From JBJYIN01 sp046237015 (GTDB taxonomy: Bacteria > Pseudomonadota > Gammaproteobacteria > Enterobacterales > Enterobacteriaceae): 64,000 nucleotides of DNA. The stretch spans positions 226,255-290,254 of the forward strand of contig NZ_JBJYIN010000003.1 of assembly GCF_046237015.1 (NCBI RefSeq), read 5' to 3'. The notes under the pieces are model-generated. The model saw only the letters and a list, made by a program, of their open reading frames with translations, was not told where the DNA came from and searched no databases. This document shows positions 8,342 through 18,031 of this stretch, piece by piece. Every line of letters starts with the position of its first letter. The stretch's first letter is position 1. A program made the translations under genes and the position numbers.

Positions 8342-10168
8342 ATGCCTTCACCCCGTTCCGTCTCATCAGGAAGAGAAATTATTGACGCACTGGCAACCTA
8401 TCGTCAGGGGTTCTGGGGAATTGGCCTATTCAGTGCCGTCATTAATCTTCTGATGCTGGTTCCCGCCATTTATATGTTGCAGGTTTACGATCGCGTCCTG
8501 CCTTCTGGCAACACAATGACGCTGGCTATGCTGACGGTAATCACGCTAGGCCTGTTTTTATTCATGGGGTTACTGGAATGGATACGCAGCGCCGTGGTGA
8601 TCAGCCTCGGAACGCAAATGGATATGCAACTTAATCAGCGGATCTATAATGCCGCTTTCGAAAATAACCTGAAGAATGGCCCTGCCAAGGGAGGGCAAGC
8701 CCTGAGCGATCTCACCACCTTACGACAGTTCGCAACCGGTAATGCTTTATTCGCTTTCTTCGATGTTCCCTGGTTTCCCATCTATCTACTGGTCATCTTC
8801 CTGTTGCATCCATGGCTGGGGCTTACGGCACTGATTGGAGCCATCATCCTGATAGTATTCGCATGGTTAAACCAGCGACTAACGCGTGAACCGTTGGCGC
8901 AGGCAGCAAAAATTACCGTTCAAGCGACTCAACAGGCCAATGCGAATTTACGCAATGCCGACGCCATTGAGGCGATGGGGATGCTGGGGGCCATGCGCCA
9001 ACGCTGGCTGACGCAACACCAGCAATTTCTTCATTACCAAAATGTCGCCAGTGAAAAAAGCGCCAATATTACTTCACTGGCCAAAAGTACCCGGCTGGCA
9101 CTCCAGTCACTGATGCTCGGGCTCGGTGCGCTGCTGGCGGTAAACGGTGACATTACCCCCGGAATGATGATTGCGGGATCGATTCTGGTGGGCCGGGTAT
9201 TAAGCCCTATCGATCAGATCATCGCCGTCTGGAAACAATGGATGCAAGCGAGATTGGCCTGGCAACGACTTAACGAATTACTGGATCAAAATCCGGTCCG
9301 CACCACAGGTATGGCATTGCCTGCTCCACAAGGACGATTACAGGTAGAACAACTCAGTGCCAGCCTACCGCATTCTCGAACACCGATACTGGTCAATCTC
9401 ACTTTTGAGCTATTACCAGGTGACGTACTGGGTGTATTAGGGCATTCCGGATCGGGAAAATCCACCCTGGCACGTCTGCTGATTGCGGCACTCCCCCCAC
9501 TGAGCGGTAAGGTCCGGTTGGATGGCGCAGATCTACATCAATGGGACAAAGAAAATCTGGGCCGTTTCGTTGGTTACCTGCCGCAGGATGTGCAGTTATT
9601 CAACGGTACCATTGCCGAAAATATTGCCCGTTTTAACCGACCTGACGCCGAAAAAATTGTGGCTGCCGCGATGGCCGCCGGCGTACATGACATGATTCTG
9701 CGTTTGCCACAAGGTTACGATACTCAATTGGGTGACGGAGGCGCAGGCCTCTCCGGTGGACAAAAACAGCGGGTGGCGCTGGCTCGAGCTATTTATGACT
9801 CGCCCAAACTGATCGTACTGGATGAGCCTAACGCCAGTCTGGATGAAGATGGTGAAAAAGCGCTACTGACCTCGATTGCCACTCAACAGCAAGCTCTGTG
9901 CACACAAATTCTGATCACCCACAAGGCCAGCCTCCTGTCCTGCACGAACAAGCTTTTGGTTCTACGTGCGGGGCAAATTCAGTATTTCGGTGAAACCACA
10001 CAGGTACTCAAGGAACTCCAGCGTGGACAACCGGTAAAACCGCCCGCCGTCAAACCAGTCGCCGTTCCCTCGTCTACACAGACTTTCAAACCTTCCCTGC
10101 CGGGCTCATCCGGGCTAAGTATGGTTTATAGCGCATCAGGATCGCGTAAAGCCGCGCCGGATAAATAA
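8342..10168 (+). CDS. hasD: Type I secretion ABC transporter HasD
   Basis: Inner-membrane ABC exporter half-molecule (about 608 aa, permease fused to ATPase; PrtD/HasD family) that recognises the HasA C terminus and powers export. Membrane helices fill the first 300 residues. The ATPase has Walker A GHSGSGKST near 366, signature LSGGQKQR near 469 and Walker B LIVLDEP near 490. It lacks a C39 peptidase-like N-terminal domain, as expected for this branch. The ATG at 8342 is chosen because GAGGAAGGA precedes it; the frame opens at 8273. hasE follows after 87 bp. Confidence 0.94.
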   Translation: MPSPRSVSSGREIIDALATYRQGFWGIGLFSAVINLLMLVPAIYMLQVYDRVLPSGNTMTLAMLTVITLGLFLFMGLLEWIRSAVVISLGTQMDMQLNQRIYNAAFENNLKNGPAKGGQALSDLTTLRQFATGNALFAFFDVPWFPIYLLVIFLLHPWLGLTALIGAIILIVFAWLNQRLTREPLAQAAKITVQATQQANANLRNADAIEAMGMLGAMRQRWLTQHQQFLHYQNVASEKSANITSLAKSTRLALQSLMLGLGALLAVNGDITPGMMIAGSILVGRVLSPIDQIIAVWKQWMQARLAWQRLNELLDQNPVRTTGMALPAPQGRLQVEQLSASLPHSRTPILVNLTFELLPGDVLGVLGHSGSGKSTLARLLIAALPPLSGKVRLDGADLHQWDKENLGRFVGYLPQDVQLFNGTIAENIARFNRPDAEKIVAAAMAAGVHDMILRLPQGYDTQLGDGGAGLSGGQKQRVALARAIYDSPKLIVLDEPNASLDEDGEKALLTSIATQQQALCTQILITHKASLLSCTNKLLVLRAGQIQYFGETTQVLKELQRGQPVKPPAVKPVAVPSSTQTFKPSLPGSSGLSMVYSASGSRKAAPDK

Positions 10169-10255
10169 CAAGAAGAGTACCGCCCTCACACACAGGGTAA
10201 TTCAGGAATGTGTACGCCAGAGACTGGCTTGTTCGATTTCTTAACGAGGATGGAT

Positions 10256-11614
10256 ATGTCTGCCCCAGTTAAATCAATGTATCAGCCAAATATTGCCTCA
10301 GCCCCAGTGACGGGAAATGCCGCAGTAACGCCATTACACACCGATGCCGGACGCCATTTAAAACGAGGAGTATTACTGGTTCTGCTCGGTTTTATCGGTA
10401 TGCTACTTTGGGCCGGATTAGCCCCGTTGGATAAAGGTGTCGCAGTATCAGGACGGGTCATTGTCGCCGATAACCGAAAGGCCGTACAACCGGTCAACGG
10501 TGGTCGTATTGCAACGCTAGCCGTGCGCGACGGTGAACAGGTACAGGCTGGACAAACGCTCGCGACGTTAGATCAAACACCAGCCCAGGCTCAACGCGAT
10601 AACTTATCGACCCAACTTCTGGAAGCGCTGACCAGTGAAGTCAGACTGAAAGCCGAACGCGACAATTTAGCCGCGATCCCCTTTTCCGAAATGCCATTAA
10701 CCACCGGATTACGTTCTCAGCAAATTCAGGCAGCACAACAGCAACTCTTTGTCAGTCGCCGAGCGGCAATCCAGCAGGAGATTGCCGCAATGCAGGCTGC
10801 CATCATCGGGGCTAACGCACAATGGCACGGTGCCCAGGCACTGCTTACGAGTAATCAAACGCAATACCACATTATCAACCAACAATTACAAGGATTACGC
10901 CCGCTGGCATTGGAAGGCTATATCGCCCGTAACCGTTTACTTGACGTCGAACGTCAGGCTGCACAGTTAGCTGGTAGCATTGCACAAGAACGCAACAATA
11001 TGGTGCAGATACACCAACAGGTCATTGAGCTGGAAGAAAAAATCCAACAGCGCCAGAACGAGTATCAAAAGGATGTGCGTACACAGCTTACCGAACTTCA
11101 ACGGTCTATTCAGGATATGACACACCGACTGACCTCTGCGGAATATGAATTGCAAAACACGCAGATCCGCGCTCCTGTTAGCGGCACTGTTGTTGGGTTA
11201 ACGCTGCACACCGAAGGCGGCGTCGTTAGCCCTGGACAGGTTCTGATGGAAATTGTCCCCAATGGGCAACCGCTGCTCATTGATGCCCAGCTCCCCATTG
11301 AGCTGGTAGACAGGGTAACGGAAGGTTTGCCGGTAGAACTGCTATTTCCCGCATTTAATCAAGCCACAACGCCACGTTTCTCCGGCACTGTGATACTGAT
11401 CGGCGCCGATCAGCTTCTCGATCAACAGACGGGAAAACCCTACTACGCCCTACGAATTCGCGTTGATGAACAAGAAAAACAGCCGTTTTCTGATCTTGCT
11501 GTTCGCCCCGGCATGCCGGTCGAAGCATTTGTACGAACAGGAGAACGCTCGTTGCTTAATTATCTGTTTAAGCCGCTATTGGATCGTTTGCATATCGCTC
11601 TGACCGAGGAATAA
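10256..11614 (+). CDS. hasE: Membrane fusion protein HasE
   Basis: Periplasmic adaptor (about 452 aa, HlyD/PrtE family) linking HasD to the outer-membrane channel. It has one N-terminal membrane segment (about 42-60, GVLLVLLGFIGMLLWAGLAP), a split lipoyl domain (VNGGRIATLAVRDGEQVQAG near 95, then APVSGTVVGLTLHTEGGVV near 305), and a long coiled coil between them rich in Gln, Leu and Glu. The C-terminal RPGMPVEAFVRTGERSLLNYLFKPL is the family tail. The start at ATG 10256 has GAGG six bases away; ATG 10250 overlaps that site and 10208 has none. hasF starts two bases after the stop. Confidence 0.93.
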   Translation: MSAPVKSMYQPNIASAPVTGNAAVTPLHTDAGRHLKRGVLLVLLGFIGMLLWAGLAPLDKGVAVSGRVIVADNRKAVQPVNGGRIATLAVRDGEQVQAGQTLATLDQTPAQAQRDNLSTQLLEALTSEVRLKAERDNLAAIPFSEMPLTTGLRSQQIQAAQQQLFVSRRAAIQQEIAAMQAAIIGANAQWHGAQALLTSNQTQYHIINQQLQGLRPLALEGYIARNRLLDVERQAAQLAGSIAQERNNMVQIHQQVIELEEKIQQRQNEYQKDVRTQLTELQRSIQDMTHRLTSAEYELQNTQIRAPVSGTVVGLTLHTEGGVVSPGQVLMEIVPNGQPLLIDAQLPIELVDRVTEGLPVELLFPAFNQATTPRFSGTVILIGADQLLDQQTGKPYYALRIRVDEQEKQPFSDLAVRPGMPVEAFVRTGERSLLNYLFKPLLDRLHIALTEE

Positions 11615-11616
11615 TC

Positions 11617-12966
11617 ATGCTGCGTTTTTTATATATTCAAGCGATACGCCATTATCGGTGGTTATTTTGTTTTTTCGCATTAGGTTACGGAACATCAAGT
11701 CAGGCATTGGGGTTAATGGAAGCCTGGCATTTAGCCTTAGCCCACGATCCCACCTTTCAGGCCGCTATTCATGCACGTAATGCTGGTGTAGAAGAAAAAC
11801 ATATCGGACGAGCGGGACTATTGCCGACCATCACCTACGACTATAGTCAGTCCCGTAACGATTCAACGGTAACCAGCAATGCCCAGAAAGCTGAACGAGA
11901 CTATAACAGCCACGCCTCCAGCTTCACCTTGCAACAACCACTGTTGGATTATGAAGCCTGGTCACGTTACCAGCAGGGGGAAGCCAGTGCCGTACTAGCA
12001 GATGAACAATTGCGCGATCAAAGCCAGCAACTGCTGGTCCGTTTATTTCAGTCCTACAGCAACGTGCTATTCAGCCGGGAACAAATTACGTTGGTTCAGG
12101 CTCAGCAGCGGGCATATCGGGAACAATACCAACTTAACCAGCGTTTATATCAGCAAGGCGAAGGGACACGCACTGACATTCTGGAAACGGAAGCCAGGCT
12201 CAACCTCACCGATGCTCAACTGATTGAAGCACAAGATAATCTCGATATCAGCCTGCGCGAACTCGAAACCTTATTGGGTATCCCCATCACCGCCGGACAA
12301 CTTGCTGAACTCACTCCGCGTTTCACACCGAGACAACTTCAGCCCGCCAATTACCAACACTGGCAATCACTCGCGGCTCGCCATAATGCGCAATTACTGG
12401 CGCTGGGCCAATCACTCGCCGTAGCAAAATACAGTATTGAACGTAATCGGGCGGGTCATCTGCCACAAGTCACATTCGTTGCCAGCACACGCCATACCCA
12501 ATCCGATACCGAGAGCAGTTATAACCAGAAATATGATACCCGCTCAATCGGTATTCGAATTAGCGTGCCTATTTTTGCCGGAGGCGGTGTTTCCGCTGCG
12601 ACACGTCAGGCTCAGGCGCGCTATCAACAAGCGGCCAAAGAAAAAGACGAGCAAACTGCGACCATTCAAATTGAATTACGTCGCCAGTTTAATTTGGTGA
12701 CCAGTAGTCAGGCAAAAATTCGGGCATATGAATTAGCAGAGCAATCGGCTCTGGCGCTGGTCACTGCGACGCAAAAAAGTGTACAAGGCGGAGAACGCGT
12801 TAACCTCGATGTACTCAATGCAGAACAGCAATTGTATGGCGCGAGACGCGACCTCTCCGAAGCTCGCTATACGTGGCTAACCGCCTGGCTACAGTTACGT
12901 TACTATGCTGGCACACTGGATGAACAAACCCTACATCAGCTATCAACCTACTTCATTCATGTATAG
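11617..12966 (+). CDS. hasF: TolC-like outer-membrane channel HasF/PrtF
   Basis: Outer-membrane efflux protein (449 aa) that completes the HasDEF type I secretion channel. It begins with a signal peptide (about 1-30, ending SQALG). It has two TolC repeats, each with long helices; typical segments are AWHLALAHDPTFQAA near 36, QQGEGTRTDILETEARL near 185 and the second-repeat VQGGERVNLDVLNAEQQLY near 390. In Serratia the operon ends with the TonB-like hasB and the channel gene lies elsewhere. Here the channel gene takes that place and no hasB is seen, as in PrtDEF protease secretion loci. The assignment as the HasA channel rests on position. It might also serve secreted proteases. Confidence 0.9.
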   Translation: MLRFLYIQAIRHYRWLFCFFALGYGTSSQALGLMEAWHLALAHDPTFQAAIHARNAGVEEKHIGRAGLLPTITYDYSQSRNDSTVTSNAQKAERDYNSHASSFTLQQPLLDYEAWSRYQQGEASAVLADEQLRDQSQQLLVRLFQSYSNVLFSREQITLVQAQQRAYREQYQLNQRLYQQGEGTRTDILETEARLNLTDAQLIEAQDNLDISLRELETLLGIPITAGQLAELTPRFTPRQLQPANYQHWQSLAARHNAQLLALGQSLAVAKYSIERNRAGHLPQVTFVASTRHTQSDTESSYNQKYDTRSIGIRISVPIFAGGGVSAATRQAQARYQQAAKEKDEQTATIQIELRRQFNLVTSSQAKIRAYELAEQSALALVTATQKSVQGGERVNLDVLNAEQQLYGARRDLSEARYTWLTAWLQLRYYAGTLDEQTLHQLSTYFIHV

Positions 12967-13639
12967 GGTTGTCATACCTTTCGGGCGCGTATTCTGGCGT
13001 TCCCACCGTTCGAACTCTCGGTGGACAGACACGCCATTTATTCCGCTAACGTCAGCAATCTGACTGCGCCATGCGATTTATTTTCAGGAGTGGTCAAATT
13101 AAAATATATTCTAAAAAATTTTATAAAATTATTACCCTAATAACTTACAACACTATAAAAACCGTTTATTAAAACAATATAGCAAAGAATTAAAACAGAT
13201 AATAAAAGCAACTTTAGATAAAAAAAGGGAGAGAAAATCAATCATTATCATTGGCTAATACCAATAACTGCCTGTCATTATTGACATTCAATAACAAAAG
13301 GGATTTAAGTTCACAAAGAAATAAATAATCATTTAAAATCAAATGGATAAGATCAAAATACTCATTATTGGGTATTTCGCACCTATCACAAGGTGGATTA
13401 TCATATCAAAAACAGAACAAAACAGCCCATAAATAAAAACCAATAAACAACAAAAATAGAACAACAATTAAATAAAAAACCAATATTTATCAAATATATT
13501 AACTTAATGTCGATTTTGTTTAATTCATCATTTATTAAAAAAGTAATTTTACACTTAAAAAAGTAAATAAACCACAAGAGAATAATTATTGAGAGCTAGT
13601 TCCTTTATTTCGCGTAAAAATTAGAAACATAAAAATTAA
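12967..13639. other. Long AT-rich intergenic region before dcuB
   Basis: About 670 bp, very AT-rich, with no ORF having a plausible start site. A Fur-like GATAATGAT core on the minus strand (13241-13252) and the inverted repeat ATTGG/CCAAT around 13250-13265 are visible. Such a long leader is consistent with a promoter read by several regulators (DcuR, NarL, CRP are known for E. coli dcuB), but I cannot place those sites reliably. Confidence 0.5.
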
Positions 13640-13653
13640 TAGATGTAGATCAA
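13640..13653 (+). promoter_or_regulatory. FNR-binding site of dcuB
   Basis: TAGAT-GTAG-ATCAA matches the FNR consensus TTGAT-N4-ATCAA at nine of ten positions. A -10 element (TATAGT, 13677-13682) lies downstream, so the site is centred close to -41.5, the class II activation position. FNR activation of dcuB is established in E. coli. Confidence 0.8.
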
Positions 13654-13744
13654 GAAAATGAATAACAAATAATCCCTATAGTACCCGCGACGAAGGTAAG
13701 ACAACCTAATTAATTAACTCGTCATTTTGAGCAATGGGGTATCT

Positions 13745-15085
13745 ATGGACTTTATCATTCAATTAGTCATCGTCCTGATCTGTCTTTTCTACGGTGCTAG
13801 AAAAGGTGGGATCGCGCTAGGTTTATTAGGCGGTATAGGACTGGTCATTCTGGTATTTGTTTTTCAACTTCAACCGGGTAAACCACCCGTCGACGTCATG
13901 CTGGTTATCATTGCAGTGGTAGCCGCATCCGCAACGCTTCAGGCCTCAGGGGGTCTGGATGTTATGCTACAGATCGCAGAAAAGCTGCTGCGCCGTAATC
14001 CGAAGTATGTTTCGATTATTGCGCCGTTTGTGACCTGTATCCTGACCATCCTGTGCGGTACTGGCCATGTGGTTTATACCATCCTGCCAATTATTTATGA
14101 TGTCGCTATCAAAAATAATATCCGTCCTGAACGTCCTATGGCGGCGAGTTCCATCGGTGCACAAATGGGTATCATTGCCAGCCCGGTCTCCGTTGCCGTG
14201 GTGTCACTGGTTGCCATGTTGGGTAATTTCACCTTCCAGGGGAAACACCTCGGTTTCCTTGACCTGCTGTCAATTACCATTCCCTCTACCTTACTGGGTA
14301 TTCTGGCTATCGGTATTTTCAGTTGGTTCCGTGGTAAAGACTTGGATAAAGATGAAGACTTCCAGAAATTCATCGCCGATCCAGAAAACAAGCACTATGT
14401 TTATGGTGACACCGCCACGCTGTTGGATAAAAAATTGCCTCGCAGCAATTGGATCGCCATGTGGATCTTTTTAGCCACCATCGCCGCGGTTGCTATTCTG
14501 GGTGCTGTCGAAGAATTGCGTCCGGTCTTTGCAGGCAAACCATTATCCATGGTTCTGGTTATTCAGATGTTCATGCTGTTTTCTGGTGCCATTATCATTA
14601 TCGCCACCAAAACGAATCCCTCATCAATTTCCAAGAATGAAGTGTTCCGCTCCGGGATGATCGCCATTGTGGCGGTGTATGGTATTGCCTGGATGGCAGA
14701 AACCATGTTCGGCGCACATTTGGATCAAATCAAAGCGACCTTGGGTTCACTGGTTAAAGTTTACCCATGGGCCTATGCCATCATTCTGTTGATTGTATCG
14801 AAGTTCGTTAACTCTCAGGCTGCGGCATTGGCTGCGATTGTGCCTGTCGCGTTGGCTATCGGTGTTGATCCGGCTTATATCGTCGCGTCTGCACCAGCTT
14901 GTTACGGTTATTACATTCTGCCAACGTACCCAAGCGACTTGGCTGCCATTCAGTTTGACCGTTCAGGCACCACCAAGATTGGTCGTTTCGTTATTAACCA
15001 CAGCTTTATTCTGCCAGGTTTGATCGGGGTAAGTACTTCCTGCGTCTTTGGCTGGGTATTTGCTGCAATGTACGGCTTTATCTAA
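13745..15085 (+). CDS. dcuB: Anaerobic C4-dicarboxylate transporter DcuB
   Basis: Inner-membrane fumarate/succinate antiporter (446 aa) used in fumarate respiration, when the cell exchanges external C4-dicarboxylate for succinate. The whole chain matches E. coli DcuB from memory, including LICLFYGARKGGIALGLLGG near the start, LCGTGHVVYTILPIIYDVA near 105 and a conserved SKFVNSQAAALAAIVPVALA near 360. It has about 12 hydrophobic segments. ATG 13745 follows GGGG; the frame opens at a TTG at 13727. It is a single-gene unit with an FNR site upstream and a strong terminator downstream. DcuB also acts as a co-sensor with DcuS in E. coli; DcuSR is not in this window. Confidence 0.95.
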   Translation: MDFIIQLVIVLICLFYGARKGGIALGLLGGIGLVILVFVFQLQPGKPPVDVMLVIIAVVAASATLQASGGLDVMLQIAEKLLRRNPKYVSIIAPFVTCILTILCGTGHVVYTILPIIYDVAIKNNIRPERPMAASSIGAQMGIIASPVSVAVVSLVAMLGNFTFQGKHLGFLDLLSITIPSTLLGILAIGIFSWFRGKDLDKDEDFQKFIADPENKHYVYGDTATLLDKKLPRSNWIAMWIFLATIAAVAILGAVEELRPVFAGKPLSMVLVIQMFMLFSGAIIIIATKTNPSSISKNEVFRSGMIAIVAVYGIAWMAETMFGAHLDQIKATLGSLVKVYPWAYAIILLIVSKFVNSQAAALAAIVPVALAIGVDPAYIVASAPACYGYYILPTYPSDLAAIQFDRSGTTKIGRFVINHSFILPGLIGVSTSCVFGWVFAAMYGFI

Positions 15086-15102
15086 CGATATTGTGTGACA
15101 CA

Positions 15103-15136
15103 AAAAGCCGTTCGATTTCTCGAGCGGCTTTTTTAT
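15103..15136 (+). terminator. Intrinsic terminator of dcuB
   Basis: AAAAGCCGTTCG and CGAGCGGCTTTT form a stem ending in a T run (GCTTTTTTATTT). It also faces the convergent racemase-family gene. Confidence 0.85.
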
Positions 15137-15168
15137 TTATCCGTCTTTACACCCTAAATCATTCAGCC

Positions 15169-15924
15169 TCAGCGCGACACCTCACCCGATTTCACGGTAT
15201 GGGACCACAAATCGACACAGACCTGAGCTAACGCCTGTGTGGGATCAATACTGATATCCAACCAACGTGACTTCACCGCCGTCAACGCCAGAGGAACTTC
15301 TGTGCAGGCCAGAACTAACCTTTGCGCCCCGCGCTCAATAAGCCGCAGTGCCAATTGTTCCAGTAATTCCCCTCCGCGTTGTAACTCACCGCGTTTCACG
15401 GCATAGCAACCCGGCACAAATAGACTATTCATTTCCTGTTCGTTTGGCTCCAGCGTCACCACGCCTTTCGCCGCAAACCGTTGCTGATACCACCCGGCGC
15501 TAAGCGTGCCTTGCGTGGCAATGAGTCCAATCTTTTGCTGTGCTTGCAGGCTAACGCTGGCAAACTGTTCAGTCCAAGCCAACGTAGCGTCAGCAATGTG
15601 CAAAACGGGCACGTCACTTTCCGCAGCCAGTTCATCAAACCAATGATGAGCCGTATTGCACGGAATAACGATATGGCTGACTGGTAACTGGTTTAACTGA
15701 CGAATAGCAGATAATAATACCGGTAGTGGCGACTCACCGGTTCCTGCCAATGCCCGTTGTCGGTCGGGGATCTGCGGCACATTCCAGGCAATAATCGGAA
15801 CATGTTCTTGATCGCAATTGGCTGGTGTTTGCTCAATAATTTTTTGCAACAGATCGACCGTAGCCAGCGGTCCCATGCCACCCAACACACCGATCAAGAT
15901 GGCTTTATCTGGTGTAATCTTCAT
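15169..15924 (-). CDS. Aspartate/glutamate racemase-family protein
   Basis: A 251-aa member of the Asp/Glu/hydantoin racemase superfamily, cofactor-independent enzymes that use two cysteines to exchange the alpha proton. Both are present: Cys89 in IVIPCNTAHHWF and Cys207 in LVLACTEVPL, with the N-terminal GVLGGMGPLATVDLL motif of the aspartate-racemase branch. Its start codon overlaps the stop of the upstream PLP-enzyme gene (shared base 15924), so the two are cotranslated. That linkage suggests it converts one enantiomer of an amino acid such as aspartate, cysteine or cysteate into the form used by the PLP enzyme. The substrate is inference. A paralogue lies at 59230-59946. Confidence 0.85.
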   Translation of the reverse strand: MKITPDKAILIGVLGGMGPLATVDLLQKIIEQTPANCDQEHVPIIAWNVPQIPDRQRALAGTGESPLPVLLSAIRQLNQLPVSHIVIPCNTAHHWFDELAAESDVPVLHIADATLAWTEQFASVSLQAQQKIGLIATQGTLSAGWYQQRFAAKGVVTLEPNEQEMNSLFVPGCYAVKRGELQRGGELLEQLALRLIERGAQRLVLACTEVPLALTAVKSRWLDISIDPTQALAQVCVDLWSHTVKSGEVSR

Positions 15925-16934
15925 CAGAGTGACGTATTTTCCAGCAGTTGGCGATAGCCAAAAAGTCCGGCAGCGCCACCGGTATGAATGAACACAATAT
16001 TCTCATCAGGATGAAAATAGCCGCGACGGATCAAATCGATTAACCCAGCCATGCCTTTACCGGAATAAACAGGATCGAGCAAAATACCTTCCAATCGCGC
16101 CAATAACGTTAGTGCTTCCAACGTTCCATCCGTTGGAATACCGTATCCATCCCCGACATAGTCACTATTCACCTTAACCGTATCGCGGGGGATCGAGCCA
16201 GGAATCCCAAGCAGTTGCCAGGTGCGTTGCGCCAACGCATAGACATTTTCTTCCTGCTGTTCTCTCGGCGCTCGGACGCTAATCCCCAGCAAAGGGATCT
16301 GGCTGTTCGTTGCGGTTAAGCCAGTAACCAACCCCGCCTGCGTGCCAGTGCTTCCCGTCGCATGTACAATATGATCAATGCGCAAACGCTGTTGGCTAGA
16401 TTGAAACAGCAATTCTTCGGCACAGGCCACATAACCCAATGCGCCAATCGGATTAGAACCGCCTCCTGGGATGACATAGGGTTTGAACCCTTCCTTGCGT
16501 AAGGAATCAGCGAGTGCTTCCATCGCCTGTTGCATATTGGTACCGGCAGGCAAGTGCTCAACCACCTCACCACCCAATAAGTTATCCAGTAAAATATTGC
16601 CCGATCGCTGGTAGTCCTCTCCGTACTTACTCACTCGCTGTTCCAACAGCACTTTCGTTTTAAGCCCCAACTTTGCCGCAGCGGCAATAGTTTGACGAAC
16701 ATGGTTAGACTGCGTCGCCCCCTGAGTGATAATGACATCAGCCCCCTGCTGTTGGGCATCCGCTAACAAAAACTCCAATTTGCGCGTCTTGTTGCCTCCC
16801 GTCGCCAAGCCGGTCGCGTCATCACGTTTGATATAAATCGTCGGTCCGCCTAAGTAGGCAGTCAGATGCGGCAGCACCTCAAGCGGCGTAGGAAAGTGTC
16901 CCAGAGATAAACGGGGAAAGCGGGCGAGATGCAT
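15924..16934 (-). CDS. PLP-dependent L-cysteate sulfo-lyase / D-cysteine desulfhydrase family protein
   Basis: A fold-type II PLP enzyme (336 aa) of the ACC deaminase/D-cysteine desulfhydrase family. The PLP lysine is Lys49 in STGG-like TGLATGGNKTRKLEF; the phosphate/substrate loop is ITQGATQSNHVRQT near 75 and the C-terminal FIHTGGAAGLFGY is intact. DcyD carries MAMGGNK and AGAIQSNH. The opening HLARFPR, the TGG form of the active-site loop and TQGATQSNH are closer to what I recall of L-cysteate sulfo-lyase CuyA, which yields pyruvate, ammonia and sulfite. AAGGAG lies six bases before ATG 16934 and three before ATG 16937, so I prefer 16934. Neighbouring dehydrogenase and sulfonate-type ABC genes support the sulfonate reading. 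D-cysteine desulfhydrase remains the main alternative. Confidence 0.8.
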   Translation of the reverse strand: MHLARFPRLSLGHFPTPLEVLPHLTAYLGGPTIYIKRDDATGLATGGNKTRKLEFLLADAQQQGADVIITQGATQSNHVRQTIAAAAKLGLKTKVLLEQRVSKYGEDYQRSGNILLDNLLGGEVVEHLPAGTNMQQAMEALADSLRKEGFKPYVIPGGGSNPIGALGYVACAEELLFQSSQQRLRIDHIVHATGSTGTQAGLVTGLTATNSQIPLLGISVRAPREQQEENVYALAQRTWQLLGIPGSIPRDTVKVNSDYVGDGYGIPTDGTLEALTLLARLEGILLDPVYSGKGMAGLIDLIRRGYFHPDENIVFIHTGGAAGLFGYRQLLENTSL

Positions 16935-17008
16935 CATGTTCTCCTTGAAAGTAAATAAAAAATTAAAACGCAGCGCACGTTTTTATATACTGATAACTCA
17001 TCAGATAA

Positions 17009-18031
17009 TTAAGCGGCTTGTTGGTTTAATTCGAAAAGTTGTTTCCAACTGGTGTCATCAACATAAATTCCATTTTTAATACGATGACGATAATGTTTCT
17101 TTTCCGCATCACCCGGCAAAAGTAATGCATCATCGTCACGTGATTGCCTGACCCAAGCTAATAACGCTGGGATTTCATTTTGATACGTTTCCGCGCCACC
17201 AAGCCGTTGTGGATCAATTAAAATAGACAGCATACTATTAATAATCCGCTTGCCTTCCCCTGTTGCCGTCCGTTCTGTTTTTCCGCCAGTTAACGCCGCG
17301 CCTAATAACGAGCAAATCAGAGATAACCCCGATCCTTTATGTTGTCCAAACGGTAATAATGCCCCTAACGGCTCTTCCATCAACCAACGAGGATCAACGG
17401 CAGGATTACCTTGATTATCGACAATCGCGCCAGCTGCCAGTAATTTGCCCTCATTCCATGCAATTCTCGCTTTATTACCTGCAATAACGCTGGTGGCAAA
17501 ATCCAGAATAACGGGATCCTCACCGTCTACCGGCACACCGACACAAAATGGATTTGTGCCAAAACGCGGGTACTGCCCCTGCCAGGGAAGAACCACGGGC
17601 TTGGTATAAACGTTGGCAAAGTGCAGCGAAACTAAGCCTGCGCGGGCAGCTTGCTCCGCCCATGCACCAATGCGCCCTAAATGATGGGCATCAGCAAGAC
17701 TGACAACCGCGATCCCTTGAGATTGCGCACGCTCAATACCCTGAGTCAACGCCTGTTGTGCGACCACCTGTCCAAATCCATGATGGCCGTTAAAGGAAAT
17801 CAAAGGGCCAAAATCCAGCGTTTTCTCTGCATTCGCATGAGGCGATAATCCTCCTTCATGAATAGCAGCAATATAGCGCGGCAGCATGCTGACACCATGT
17901 GAATCATGACCTTTAAGACTCGATTCAACCAGATTATCCGCCACCACGTTGGCTACCGTATTATCAACATGAATCTCAACCAATTTATCACGCAAAAAAT
18001 CACGTAAATAATAGTGACTGAACACAGGCAT
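17009..18031 (-). CDS. Malate/L-lactate dehydrogenase-family oxidoreductase (YbiC/ComC-like)
   Basis: A 340-aa NAD(P)-dependent 2-hydroxyacid dehydrogenase of the Ldh family, which includes E. coli YbiC (HcxB) and the sulfolactate dehydrogenase ComC. Family motifs are GHDSHGVSMLPRY near 42, ADAHHLGRIGAWAEQA near 110, FGTNPFCVGVPVDG near 157, and LPFGQHKGSGLSLICSLLG near 226. GAGG lies six bases before ATG 18031. It is first in a minus-strand unit ahead of the PLP lyase and racemase genes. In sulfonate-using bacteria ComC interconverts sulfolactate and sulfopyruvate, which would link to cysteate. That substrate is inference; ureidoglycolate, malate or aromatic hydroxyacids are other family substrates. 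Confidence 0.85.
   Translation of the reverse strand: MPVFSHYYLRDFLRDKLVEIHVDNTVANVVADNLVESSLKGHDSHGVSMLPRYIAAIHEGGLSPHANAEKTLDFGPLISFNGHHGFGQVVAQQALTQGIERAQSQGIAVVSLADAHHLGRIGAWAEQAARAGLVSLHFANVYTKPVVLPWQGQYPRFGTNPFCVGVPVDGEDPVILDFATSVIAGNKARIAWNEGKLLAAGAIVDNQGNPAVDPRWLMEEPLGALLPFGQHKGSGLSLICSLLGAALTGGKTERTATGEGKRIINSMLSILIDPQRLGGAETYQNEIPALLAWVRQSRDDDALLLPGDAEKKHYRHRIKNGIYVDDTSWKQLFELNQQAA

Noticed and set aside
13241..13252. Fur box upstream of dcuB
   Set aside because: A GATAATGAT core is present but in a very AT-rich stretch 500 bp from the gene, so chance is likely.
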